From Cloeon dipterum (lineage: Eukaryota > Arthropoda > Insecta > Ephemeroptera > Baetidae), in the NCBI RefSeq assembly GCF_949628265.1, contig NC_088788.1, positions 18,662,001 to 18,726,000 on the forward strand: DNA of 64,000 nt. Reading direction: 5' to 3'. Shown one piece after another: positions 1 to 11,677 of this stretch; position 1 is the first letter of the stretch; every line of letters begins with the position of its first letter. A program made the translations under genes and the position numbers. A model generated the notes under the pieces. That model ran no database searches, was not told the origin of the DNA, and worked only from the letters and a program-made list of their open reading frames with translations.

Positions 1-33
1 ATTGATTTGAAAATATCACTTTTTTCCGCACAG

Positions 34-1194
34 CAGAGAGAAAACAGAGCCGATATTTATGCCTAGCAAGACCTCTACTGCCAAAAAGCGCCAGCACCAA
101 TTTTATGAAGGAAGAATCTTCCAGGAAGGTGAATCCCAGGTGAGATTTTTTAAATAATACTAAAAATGAAAAATGTATTCAAATATGGCATACATGACCT
201 AAACTATGTTGACCAACCCTTGGAATGGGTCCTCATATTTAGATGTTGTCCTAGTAGATCCAAGGCCCACCTGAAAATTTCAGGTCGAATTTTTTAGAAT
301 TGCCTATTTTACAAGGGACTCAATGTTGGTCCCTTTTGAAAATTACATTTATTCAAATAAATATAACTATAGAAGAAAATATAAATTTTTAATAGCCAAT
401 CAATGGGGGACACAACATAATGCATTTTCTAATTTAAGGATACTGCGAACACAAAACGAATGGATTACTCAAAGGCGCATCAATATTTTGGGGCAGGTTC
501 AAAAAATAATGTTTTGTAAGTCTGGCAGTTATTATTATTATTATTATTCCACTGACATTTTATATTTAAAATACATGCAGCGAGGAAAAACGAAACCTCT
601 TGTTAAGCTCTGACAACGGCAGCAGGATGAAGCGTAATTCAGGCGGCCGTTTGAAGCACCGATTGCAAACCCGGTCAAAAAATAATGCAAGGGACCTGTC
701 AGAATCATCAAGGTTAGTAATTTTTAAAGGTTCTCCCAGCAAAATATTTTAGAATAAAAGGTTTGCACTTTTCAATGTCAATCGGTTGTTGACGGCCCTA
801 GCAGCCTCTTTTCCAAAATCTTTAATTGTTGTGCTCGAATTTTTCAATTTGCAGAAGTGAAACTAGCACTGACAATTCATCCAGTCAGTTCTCACGTTGT
901 TGTTGCAATAAATCGCCAAATATTGTGAATTCGTCGTCATCGTCTCTGTGCATCGACGAAAAAGAATACTGGGCCGTGTCCAAAGTGACCCATCGCACGA
1001 CCGCAACAGGTGAAGACGTGACCAATTTTGCCATAATGAGAGTGGACAACGTCAAGCCTTGTCCGGTCAGCGACAAACCTGTCGCAGGGGAAATCGTGAT
1101 GACCGCCCCGCTGAGCCACCAGTGCATTGCCAGGGATGTCCCTGGACGAGGCGACTGGCGCTTCTGGGAATTCATTAGTTCAGCTTTAAAATAA
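34..1194 (+). CDS. Unrecognised protein, 5' end outside window (three 3' exons)
   Basis: Exons 34-139, 581-712 and 855-1194 join in one open frame. The first has a good acceptor (pyrimidine run, then CACAG at 29-33), so coding probably continues upstream; an in-frame ATG at 105 would give a 168-residue protein if it is the start. The product is rich in Ser, Arg and Lys in its first half, then has a Cys-Cys-Cys run and a more ordered C-terminus (EYWAVSKVTHRTTATGED, then VPGRGDWRFWEFISSALK). I recognise no family, no signal peptide and no membrane segment. AATAAA at 1224-1229 lies 30 nt past the stop. The gene is tail-to-tail with the C-type lectin. Function unknown; that it is a real spliced gene is fairly sure because the phases agree. 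Confidence 0.55.
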
Positions 1195-1223
1195 AATCTG
1201 TTAAAATAGTTCAGTGCACGCTA

Positions 1224-1265
1224 AATAAAATTAATGGCTTCGTTCAGATTGTCGTTGCTTTTATT
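1224..1265. terminator. Facing poly(A) signals of two convergent genes
   Basis: AATAAA on + at 1224-1229 serves the upstream gene. TTTATT at 1260-1265 is AATAAA on the minus strand for the lectin. The signals point at each other 30 bp apart, so the two mature 3' ends should overlap or nearly touch. Confidence 0.6.
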
Positions 1266-1282
1266 TCAGTGTGTGGACAACA

Positions 1283-1994
1283 CTATGGTTCTTCGCACAC
1301 AGAAGCGAACCAGCGACCAGTGCACTCGATGTCGTCCCAGCCATTGGGGAACGCGGAGACCACGACGCAAAATTCTGATCCGGCGGGCAAGTTGGGTTCA
1401 CCGGTTGCCCAGTCGGTGTAGGTTACCTCTTCGCCAGTGGAGCGCCACAGGAACTGACCGTCAGCGAGCTTTGCACCGGATGACCACAGGTTCATATCAA
1501 AATCTGATACGCCAAACAATGTTATGAAACTTAAAGTCTTCCGCCTTGATGAGTTTCATTCACCTGGTTCGAGGAGCAGAAAATTCCTGATGGAATTCCA
1601 CTTCTCCACGGTCTGGTAGCTTATCAAGGTCAAGTTTCTTCTTTCGCAGAGCGCTTGAGCATCGTGCCAGTCTGCCTAATAACGTGCATTGAGTTTTCTC
1701 GTGCGTTAGGCGTTAAACTCTTAAAATGTTCATTACATAGTTTTGCATCTCGAAGTAGTACTGTTTACCATCAATTTCGACCCACTGCGATCCAACTAAA
1801 AATTATTCATGATTGGAACACACTCGCTCTTAATATTAAAAGAACTAGACTTACTTTTGCTGGCCGATTCAGCATTATTTCCCTGCGAAAAATGTTTGGA
1901 TATTCAAGTAATTGACGAAAAAGCGAGAAACTAGTTTTGTTACCTGGATGGCCAAGCCAGCGACTAAAATCAAAATATATTTCATATTTTGCAT
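1283..1994 (-). CDS. Secreted C-type lectin, single CRD
   Basis: Five exons on the minus strand, from the start codon at 1994 to TAG at 1285-1283. The first encodes a signal peptide (MQNMKYILILVAGLAIQ). The next exons lie at about 1795-1737 and 1680-1580, and the terminal exon ends at 1283. The protein is about 155 residues and is one carbohydrate-recognition domain: W-x-E-I-x-G-K-x-Y-Y-F start, WHDAQALC, SSGAKLADGQFLW, an EPN tripeptide, then WDDIEC and SVCE. EPN is the Ca2+-site motif typical of mannose-type binding in the family. Insect proteins of this layout act outside the cell in microbe recognition or cell adhesion; the ligand here is unknown. No extra domains or membrane anchor are seen. 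Confidence 0.85.
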
Positions 1995-2654
1995 GTCTCT
2001 GTCGTGGTTTTTCGAGTGTCAAACGACTGAGGAATCTTTGGACAGTAGCCAGTGAACAAAAGTCTGTTAGCTATCTTTAAAAATCTCGGCTGATAAGGCA
2101 ATTATCGCGATTTTTGCAATAAACAGCCTTCAGTCTGAAGATTATTTGAGTCTGAATAAGTCAACTTTGTCAATGGTAAAAATCGTGGATTACAAAATGA
2201 AAACAACTGGTTGCATGTAACAAATTTTAATGTGACTATAAAAATTAGCTATCATATATTATGTTCGAAGATGTTGTGATGTATTGAGAAACAAAAAGAA
2301 AAATTTTCAATCACGTTTGATCACTGGAGTAAAAATGAGTACAAATTAATATAAAACTTAAACAGTTTAGGTCAAGTATCAGAGCTATAATACTTGCTGG
2401 GAATCAAGAGTATAATTTGCTAATATAAAATAAAACAAAACTTCCATAAATATAAGTGAATATAGAGAGTCAATAGTCCTCACAGAAGACACACAAAAAT
2501 GAGTTGGACGAGTCGTTTGTTTGTCTCGTTGCAAGTCTTTCGTACAGCTTGGCATAGGTCGTGCGCTGTCAACACAATATCAAAAATACGAGTGAATGCG
2601 GGTAAAAATCGACAAACAGGCCTGACACTTTTAATTCACGGCAGCAATCACAGA
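1995..2654. other. Intergenic DNA between lectin and RBM45
   Basis: AT-rich spacer with lectin 5' flank at the left (TCAGT initiator-like motif about 2020 on the minus strand) and RBM45 3' flank at the right. The open frames in it are short and lack splice support. I see no gene, RNA or repeat. Confidence 0.5.
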
Positions 2655-2660
2655 TTTATT
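2655..2660 (-). terminator. RBM45: RBM45 poly(A) signal
   Basis: TTTATT on the + strand is AATAAA on the minus strand, 26 nt past the RBM45 stop codon. Confidence 0.6.
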
Positions 2661-2685
2661 AACAAAAAAATTGTCACTGACCTCA

Positions 2686-5600
2686 TCAATATTCCATTTT
2701 GACCCTCTTGCGACTGACGTCATCCTTGGCAGGCTCCGCAGGCAGCACCTTCAACCTTCGCCCGCAAATCATCTCGCCGTGCAGGGTCTGCAAAATTGAG
2801 TAAGATACGCTCAGCATGGAATCGTTGGGCTCACCTTCATCGCCAGCTCGGCACTCTCTTTTGAAGCGTACTTAACATATCCGCAAGTCTTTTGTCCGAT
2901 CAGGTAGACATCTATCAAATTGCCGAACCTGCTGAAGACGTCCTTCAGAATAGGCACGGCAGGAGGGGATGGCTGGCATACAATGAACAAGCTGAGAAAA
3001 AAATACAAACGTATTATGATTTCAATTGGTTAATATATAAAATTATTTCAAGACATTCACTATAGTCGTGGTGGAGATTGTGATTTGTGGAAAGTCGTTT
3101 CGTGTATTTAACTATGCAAAATATCACCGATAATTTTTTTATAAAGAACCACGATTTGTCAGAAAATAATTGGCGAGTTAAATAATCAAGACATTTCAAT
3201 TCTTTTGAATTTATAATTTGAGTGCATTTAAAATTATATAGGTACTACCGTAAAATAAAATAATATTTTTAAGAAACCGCAGCAATGTTGAATGTATTAA
3301 ATTTAAATACTTCAGATAAGGGCTGAAATAAAAAATTGCGAAATACAAAATAACGAGGAAAATTAGTATAGCAATTCAATAGATGCTCACCGTTCGACGA
3401 CTTCAGCGCCGTACGGAGCACAATTTTGAGGTGGCGGAAGAGGTACTGAGCAAAATCTGGGGTCAAAGGTCTTGTCGGCGGGTCGCGCCATGATTGCGGG
3501 AATTCCTGAAATTATTATTACGGAATTAGTACGGTCTTTTCCACAACTAACTCATCTTCTGAATTGACCGTTAGTTGTACACCGATGGTGTCCAATAAAA
3601 TGAATGATAATAACTCATCTTCTATACCTGGGTTTGTAGCTGCTACTTGAATTATGGCCCTGGCAGATACAAAATTATCAGGTAAGGCAGTAAATTCAGG
3701 TCTGACGGCTTGAGGGTTGAGTGGCACGATGCTGTGCCTAGGCACTGTGGAGGGACCAGCACCAGTCAGCGACCTAGGTGTGTCAAAAAAATTTGTTACT
3801 AAAAATATTCAATATATTTGGAAGAAAACTCATTTAAGATAAATAAAATCAATGAAATCTAATCTCACCTTTTATAAAAATTTCAAACTGTGAGACATGT
3901 CCAATTGCCTATTATTTAATTCTAAAAATGTCACGGGTTAAATCTTTTTAAAAAAAATCAAAAAGTTATAAAAACTAAGCGGGTTGCAGTTTGCCAAAAA
4001 AGTAACCCCTTTCAATTTGATTCTAGCTTTTCTTCTATACACAAAGTTAAATTAATTCAGTTCCTTGATGGCGTATTCTAATATTTATGTATTTCAATTG
4101 TTTCTCAATAATTCTTATAAACCCTTGTATTTGATGGTTTTTACGAATTTTGGGGCTTCGGTGGCTTTTTAAGGGACCATAAGAAATATTGTTTAAATAT
4201 CAAACTGTGGACTGTGGATTTTCATTCAATCGGGATGATATTTTATCGGTAGATTTGACTTGATAAGACAAATCGATCAGCGTACATTTTTTCCAGATAA
4301 GTCCCTAGATTATATAGTATTGCCGGGACATTTGAAAATGGTTCATTATATATTAGTTAGAGATAACATTTTCACGCTTTTTGAGCCAACTTCTAAGCAA
4401 TGTAGCTCACTATGATTTTTGTTATAATCAAACTTCTTTTTTAATCAAACACGATGAAATAAAATATTGGTCACTGTGGAAAAAGGAAATTTGATCCAGC
4501 TTACAGAATAAGTTTCCTTCTCTACGTTTAAGCATTAAAAAAATTACAAAATCTGGTACGAAACGTTATAGATAAATTTATTTTCAAAACGTCAAAAATG
4601 ACCCACTAATCGGTTTGTGTCTTTAATGGTTTCGCCAAGACAAAAACGTTGAATTTTGAGTTTTCTTGTCAGAAATATTTACCTCAGCCTAAAGACATTA
4701 AATTTCAATTAGCCTTGAGTTGAATATAATTAAAACCAGTCTTCATCCTTGAGTGTTTACTTCAAAGGCACTTTCCAAAAGAAGACCTTTTCTATAATTT
4801 GTAACAATATCCCTTCTGATTTTACTTTAATTTAAATATAAAATAAGACTCAAATTAAATACTGAAAAGAAGTGGGCCTCAGAAATTTATATTTTTAGTG
4901 ACATAATCCGGATTTGTTTTTAAAAAGAACTGACAGATCAAACGAGAATTTCCCAGCTGAAATATACAAAGTAACTCACGGTCTTTCTTTGAGAGGAGCA
5001 TCTAGCTTGACAATGAGGCGCTGCCCAATGGGGTATTCAAAGCCATGGAGCTTCTCTCTGGCGAAAGCGGCCGCCTGCGGATATTTGTAGACGGCGACAG
5101 CGTGGCCCTTGAACTGTCCGGTCACCGGGTCGGGAATGAGCTGTAAGTAGTCCATGCCAGGCACGATGTCGAAGAGTCGCCACAGCTGGTCCTGGTTCAG
5201 CGTGTGCGACGCGATGATGTTGAGGGTGGTGCTGCACGCGTCGCCCTGGTTAAAGGCCTCGGCAAAATTCGCGTTCGGCCCCAACTGTAGGGGAAAGCGG
5301 TCTGGCTCGGAAGCGGGGCCCGAAGACTTCTGCGGCTTAGGCTCGGCGAAAACGGGCTTGAAAGATTTATCACAACCTTCGAAGGCCTTGGCAGCATGAC
5401 TGGCCCTGCAGGAACCATTATTTTAAAGATTTCTCAAAGGTTGCGGGCATGCGCAAAAACGCACCTGTGGTACTTAATGTAGGCAAACCCCTTGCTAACT
5501 TTAGTCTCGTGGTCTTTGACGATCGAGACGTAATCAATATCACCAAACTGAGAAAATATTTCCTCCAACTCTTTCTGGGTGATGCTTTTTGGCACCATCA

Positions 5601-6379
5601 CAAACAGACGTAACAGTCTCTCCTCTTCATTCACTTCTCTTCTAGAACCTTGTTCTCGGCTGAAAAAGTGTTGTTTATTTTAGGATAATTTTCCTAAATT
5701 TCATTTCATGTAAATTGCATCTAAATTACAAAAAATGAGAAATACCTTGAATTTCTTAAATAATTTATAGCATGGTAACCAAGCAACGAAAGCAACAAAT
5801 TTTAGAAAGTATTTTAGCTATAATCGAATTAGAATTTTAGGAATGTGCGACTTAAATAGGGGCCGTCACGCATGATAAATTAATTTGAACGGCATGATTT
5901 AATGCCACAACAACGTGAACCAATTAATACATAAAGAAGTGGGGGTTTAATTCTGTTATTGAAATTTACCTAGCTGCTATCATGACCTTTAGAGGCCTTG
6001 GGTGATTGGGAATGCAAGATCCGTTCATTTCTTCCATCGCTGAAGCGGCCTCCGACGTTTTGGAGAACTTGATATAAACAACTCCTGCGATTTGAATGAT
6101 TGCATTAGATAATTTAATTAAATCCAAGATTTCATGAATGTGCAAACCTTTAGGTTCGCCCGAGGATTTGTCCTTGACGAACCATATTTCCTCAATGGTG
6201 CCGAATTTTGAGAAAGCTTCCTGAAACTCCTTTTCGGTAATGTGCTTGTCACAAACGATGAAGAGCCTGGAGTTAGGCGGGTCGTCATACTTGCTGGGCT
6301 CTTTACTGTTGTTGTTGTTGTTTCTGAACGACAGCTCGGTGACATGCTGGATGTCATCAGCTCGACGTCGATCGTTCAT
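2686..6379 (-). CDS. RBM45: RNA-binding protein 45, four RRMs
   Basis: Eight exons (6379-6148, 6084-5970, 5659-5465, 5405-4980, 3773-3628, 3505-3391, 2991-2835, 2787-2686) give 495 residues, close to the 476 of human RBM45. RRM1 spans about residues 38-115 (RLFIVCD, then VVYIKF), RRM2 about 134-205 (LRLFVMVPKS, KGFAYIKY), RRM3 about 240-320 (LWRLFDIVPGMDYLQL, KLHGFEYPIGQR), RRM4 about 410-485 (RLFIVCQP, VFSRFGNLIDVYL, CGYVKYA). Order and linkers match RBM45. The C-terminus is basic (VSRKRVKMEY), as expected for a nuclear signal. The family binds RNA, shuttles between nucleus and cytoplasm, and self-assembles; it is linked to splicing and stress responses in vertebrates. Intron 4 (3774-4979, 1.2 kb) holds nothing I recognise. 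A non-coding 5' exon probably ends at 6619. Confidence 0.93.
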
Positions 6380-6403
6380 TTTAACTTAAACTCTGCTATA
6401 TCA

Positions 6404-7001
6404 CCTGAAATGATGAATCACGCCGTTAGCAAGGGCAGAGGCCGAATTCGCAAGCACCGTATGTGAGTCAGACATGAGCGAGGGTCTCGGCTGACCGTGC
6501 ACCTGTGGCTCATTTGTCAATATAAGAACTCGATCCAGGCCAAATAATGAAAAAATGTGAAAGCAGTGACCCATTTAAGCGTCGCGGCCAACCCTCCCTG
6601 ACCAGAATTCCTGCTCACCTCATGAATTCAGGTACTTTTGGCCGCGTGACAGGGTAGACACACATGTAATGAAGGTGTAATAACAAATAATAGACGTCAT
6701 CAGATCTTAGAAGGTGGTCATTGACATTAGAGAGTTCATTTAAAAGTTTCCTCGCCGAACTCCGGCTCGCGTGTGCCACCTGTCGGCTGAGCTTGTCACT
6801 GTCAGTACCAGATAGCGCAAGTTGAACTAACAACGGCCATGTTTGATATTCGTTTCCTTGGCTGACCTTTTTCCTCTTTGCAGCGACTCTTCTTTGGATC
6901 CGAGGAATTATCTGGCGCGGCCGGCCCTCAAGGAGCATAATAATCGGACTAGGAAACTCCAGGTATATTGCGAAGCTTGAATATTTATTGTAAATCGACA
7001 T
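6404..7001 (-). other. RBM45: Probable RBM45 5' UTR exon with upstream open frame
   Basis: On the minus strand an open frame of 128 codons (7001-6615) runs into a strong donor (CATGAG then GTGAGC, exon end 6619). A matching acceptor (CATTTCAG) lies 25 nt before the RBM45 start, opening an exon at 6404. Joined, the upstream frame meets a stop at once, so it cannot extend RBM45. It is either a 5' leader with a chance or regulatory uORF, or a small separate gene. The encoded sequence matches no family I know. Confidence 0.35.
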
Positions 7002-7694
7002 TGTCAGCTGATTAAGAAGAAAATGAATGGGATGAAAGATTCCTCGGTGCTGAATAACGAATGCTGGAATGCTACGTCGCGCTTCTTTATGTCATGGCTT
7101 CACTCGCGCAGTAGCCGTGGCAATTCCTGAGTGTCGCTAAATATTTTTTGTATTAATTTCCCGCCACTCAAATTATTGCATAGATCGGTGTAATTTTGAT
7201 GCTAGGCAGTACAACAAAATGACATGTGAAATACATAGCGAGGGCGCATGGAAATTATTCTGCTTTAAATTAAATGACTTATATGACATGTGAATCTTTT
7301 ATTTGATATGGAGTTCACAAAAAATACCAGCCTCCCCCCTAGAGTGTTCTCACTCAGTAAAACAACCTAATCAGTATATTATGTACCACAATTTTTTTTA
7401 AATTTCAATAACTGGAGCAGATAAATATTAATAATTAGAATTGAGGAATTTGAAGATTTCATTTGCACCCCTTTGATGTTTTATTATATTTCAGAAAGAT
7501 ATCGCTTTGGGGCGTTGTAGTTTAAAGAGGAAGTAAAATACAGCTAAAGTAAAGTCACTTTCAATGATCGTCAGCTTTAGATAATTATTTGGTGTAATAT
7601 TAAAAACTCTAGGTTTAAAAAATTGTAAGACTGAAAAATAAATCATTTTTAATTAAACACCTTGAAAATCCTCTTTTTGATCACAGAAATCAGG
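7002..7694. promoter_or_regulatory. Divergent spacer between RBM45 and the ZAD gene
   Basis: About 700 bp separate the putative RBM45 leader from the ZAD zinc-finger start, so promoters of both genes should be here. The DNA is AT-rich with no clear TATA box that I can assign. No gene seen. Confidence 0.4.
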
Positions 7695-10600
7695 ATGAAT
7701 CATGACTTGAACAGTGTTTGCCGCACTTGCGCCGGCTTCAGCACCAACCTTTTGCCTATTTTCGGTCATGATGGCATGGAAAAGAAACTCGCAGAAAAAA
7801 TCAACCAAAACTTGCCAATCTCAGTGAGTCCTCGCAGCTTTAATTTAAGCCTAGTGTAATTCTGCTATTTTTTCCACAGGTTTATGAAAACGATTTGCTG
7901 CCCATAAAAATTTGTTCGAGGTGCATATTTAGTCTTGAAGCCAGTATTGAATTCAAAAATATCTGCCAAAAAGCTGAAGAAACCCTGAAAAACATTTTAG
8001 CAGAGCAGCAGCCACCTGATGTTGTAAGTGATGGTTTTAATTTGACAAAATCAAAATACTTTTTTCCTCCCATAGGCATACAATTATTTAAAATGTTCTC
8101 GAAAAGGGTTTAAAATTCCTTTTTGGATTGCATCGCAGTTTGTGATATTTCTTCATGTTCGTGTTTTTATTAAAATGTAATATTCCAGCAACAACTGCTA
8201 TTTGAGAAAGGCTGGCAGTGAAAAAATATTCATATTTTCATTCCAGTGCTCTCTGAATAAGATTAGCAAATTTTTATTTTTATAAAGTTTTTTTAAATGT
8301 TAATATTCGGTTCTGAATTGAGAATTAAGAACGCTTTTCCTAGTAAGAGCGAGTTAAGTGACACAATGTCATACTATACTGAAAATTTAGTTATCAAATC
8401 ACGATGTTCCAGCTCACTGAAATTCCTATGCTGCCAGATGTTGAGATGGCCGACACAACTGTCAGTAACAACCAGTACGTCTGCACCTAATATCTAATTA
8501 ATTTGGCTAATAACCAACAATAAAATCGATAGTATCTCACAATAATTATCACTCCCGTGTCAATTAAACAATTTTTTCGACAACTAGCTCTTTCCCTTCT
8601 GAACTTAAATTCCGTGTTATAACTCCTGCAACGATTTATACTATTTGAGAAATTGTTTGAGTTGAACGCCGCGCGTTTTTGTCTGATGCAAGCTGCCGTC
8701 TTAAAAACCTGGTTGATTTAGTGTTGGAGATTGACGCGACAGAGATATTCGCTCTCCGTGAGGTGAGGAACTCGCTGCACCAAAGGCTAGCTGACGAGGG
8801 TTTAATACCCGAAACGGCTGTCCTAGTCACGGGTGTTTGGCGACAATGAATGTTTTGTGTTTTTTCTGGGACATTTTGGCACTCGCTTAAAATGTTTTTG
8901 AAAATTCGCTTAACGTTTGTTTTTGATGATTTCTCGAATGGTCTGCGTTGCATTGAGTAGCATCCCTTAGTATAGCACGAGTATCTTTTTTAATTGAGAT
9001 CTAATCAATTCTCCCCTCTAACAAACAATTTTTGTTCATTAGATGGATCAAACAAGAAAACGTTCCAATATGCAATGCTGCAGGCTTAAGCTTCACGGAC
9101 AACAACACCTTCACCATTCACACCCAGCAATTAGAAACACCGAAAACTGAGTTAATATTGCCAGATATTGCCCCAGTCGAGACTGTGTTCTACAATGAGG
9201 TGGAGATTACCAAGAAAAAGCGCACGCGGCCTATCATGCCGAAAATAATGCCGATCCCCATCGCCAACCTCATGGCGCCGTCGATGACCATCATAACGAC
9301 TGGCGGGCCAAACATGACAAAGCAACAACTTCTACCGGTCATCAAACTTTCCACGTCGCAGAGGCAGAAGTCGGCCATGGAGCAGTTGATGACGGATAAA
9401 GTAGTTGGTAAAAAGATCTAAGCTAGGATGTCAAGCTAACAGTTTCTTTCAGATTCCTGTGAAGAACGTGAGACAGATTCTGCAGAGGAGGCAGCTGAAT
9501 ATACCAAGCAGCCTGATCGACAGGACTGAATTAGGAAACAAGTCGATTGTGTTTGGCAGCGAAGAAGAGGGCATGAACGTTGAAGTTTTTATCCCGGACG
9601 CGCCTTTGGGGAGCACCGACGACCCTATGGAGACCGTGCCCATATGCGTCGACGTCACGGAACACCCGTTCCTCTGCGAAAACTGCGGCAAGGGCTTCAG
9701 GAACAAAGCACTCCTGAAGGACCACATCATCCGCAAGTACATCGCCACCAACCCGGAGGAATTTGAGTTCCCGTGCGAGGAGTGCGGAAAGACGTTCCCG
9801 ACTAGTTATAGCCTGAAGGCCCACTTGCGCAATAAGAGGGCGCAGACTGTCAAGGTGCAGTGCGAGATCTGCTCGCAGGAGGTCTTGAAGAAAAACTGGC
9901 CCACGCATTTCGCGCGGCACAACCAAGACGAGCGCTTCAAGTGCTTAATTTGTAATCAGGTATGTGTTGATGGATCTGGAGTTTAATTTGGAAAAAATGA
10001 GTAAAAACGCAATTGTTGGAGAGTTCCAACCATTGTGTATTGGGAATTATTTGAACTCCTATTTAGAGAAAATTAAACTACGAAAATTGCTTCTGTTAGT
10101 AAAATAAATTCCATTTGCAGACATTCGCTAGCAATGCTCAACTGAAGCAGCACTCAAGCGTGCACTCCTCTTCCAAATTCCCATGCGAGTTTTGCGGCAC
10201 CACCTTTAACCGAAAGTCGAACCTAACTCTGCACAGGAAAATCCACACAGAGCCAGAAGCACTGGCGCACCAAGTTAAATGCGATATTTGCAACTACCAG
10301 AGTAACGATCGCTACTACATGATGCACCATCACAAGGTCCACTTCAGCGCCACCCTCAATGCGTACACTTGCCCAGTTTTGACTTGCAACTTTACCTTCC
10401 AAAATTTCGATGTAATTTTCCTTCTCACCATTAGAATAAATCCCAGTAAAAATCAATTTTCCGTTCCCAGCAATTGAGGTTACACTGCGCTCAGTCGCAC
10501 TGCCGCGAGGAGCTGAGTTTGTACACGAAGCGCAAGAAAAGAACGCAGCGCGTATCCAAAGTGCTGATCGCGCCGTACCTGTGCAAACTCTGCTCATCGG

Positions 10601-11328
10601 TTTTCAACAGGCCGATTGAGTACAGCTCGCACATTAGTCAGGAACACGGCGTGCAACTCATGGCCGGGCATGCCATCTTCACGTGCAACCACTGCAAGGA
10701 CTGCTACGGTTCGCTGGTGGACCTAAACGAGCACCTTGAGTGCCACATTGAAGCTCACAAATATCCGTGCTCCAAGTGCACCGAGACATTCGCAGTGTTC
10801 AACAACAGAAACCAACATTTGGCATCGGTAAACTCTACTTTAAACCCAACTACATACTTGAAAATCACGATTCCAGAAAAACTGTGTCAATTCATCTGTT
10901 TATTCTTGGAAACACCCAAACACCGCATGCATTCGTTTCTGATTAATTAATTGCTTTTACAGGTTCACAGTACCAAGTTTGAGTGTGAAATCTGCAATAT
11001 GTCTTTCATGACTGTGTTCAAACTAAAGGAGCACATGCCTTCCCACTCAGACATCAAACCGTTCACATGCAAGATCTGCGGAAAGGGCTTCAAGCGGAAA
11101 CGCACACTGGGAGAGCACCAGAAAGTGCATTCGGACGTGAAAAAGTTTGAGTGCGAGCATTGCCATGCTAAGTTCCGGTGGAAAGGAGACTTGGTCAGGC
11201 ACGCGACCCGCCACACTGGAATCAACTTGTACCACTGCAGTGAGTGCGAGTTTTCGAGTAACAAGAGAAAAGAGGTGGAGGCCCATATTTCCGAAAACCA
11301 TTCCGTCATCGTTGACATGCAAGTTTGA
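7695..11328 (+). CDS. ZAD-type C2H2 zinc-finger transcription factor
   Basis: Eight exons (7695-7823, 7880-8023, 8413-8474, 9043-9400, 9453-9959, 10121-10411, 10471-10827, 10963-11328) give 737 residues. The N-terminal zinc-finger-associated domain (about residues 8-85) shows paired CRTC and CSRC and is spread over exons 1-2; it is a dimerisation domain largely confined to arthropods. A linker with basic patches (KKKRTRPIMPK) follows. About fourteen C2H2 fingers fill exons 5-8, the last four being the most regular (HSDIKPFTCKICGKGF-type linkers). The first two fingers (CENCGKGF and CEECGKTF) lack the normal second His. Nuclear DNA-binding regulator; target unknown. Exon 3 (62 nt) is inferred from phase: it is needed to link exons 2 and 4. 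The exon 4 donor (AAA then GTAGTT) is the weakest splice call. Confidence 0.85.
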
Positions 11329-11352
11329 TAACGCCACTCATTTCCATTTTGT

Positions 11353-11413
11353 AATAAATCGCTTTGAATTCAAAATTCAAATTAACCATATAGTTAACCT
11401 ATTGTAATTTATT
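11353..11413. terminator. Facing poly(A) signals, ZAD gene and CDK12
   Basis: AATAAA on + at 11353-11358 lies 25 nt past the ZAD stop. TTTATT at 11408-11413 is the minus-strand AATAAA for CDK12, about 265 nt past its stop. The two transcripts end within a few tens of bases of each other. Confidence 0.55.
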
Positions 11414-11677
11414 GTTACACTAATGTTCACAAAAAAGGTCGACATGTTTGTTTAAAGCTAATCATGTCTTAGCCACACAAGTGCGCTTCACAAACATATT
11501 CTTTTGGAGGACATTGAAAGCCGTACAGTGAATTTTGTAGTATTTTTTGAGGTGTTTCAGGCACTTTATGATCAAAAAATTAATTAATAATAGAAAAAGA
11601 ACCATTGATAACAAAAGGTCCACAGCAAATTCAAATCGTTGGCAGTTTTAAAGAGAAGAAACCGAAACCCGCTTGAT

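Noticed and set aside
4976-5418. Several long frames on both strands overlapping RBM45 exon 4
   Set aside because: They are shadows of a GC-rich coding exon; only one frame carries the RRM.
9449-9926. Two 100-131 codon minus-strand frames opposite the zinc-finger exons
   Set aside because: Antisense shadows of the finger coding sequence.
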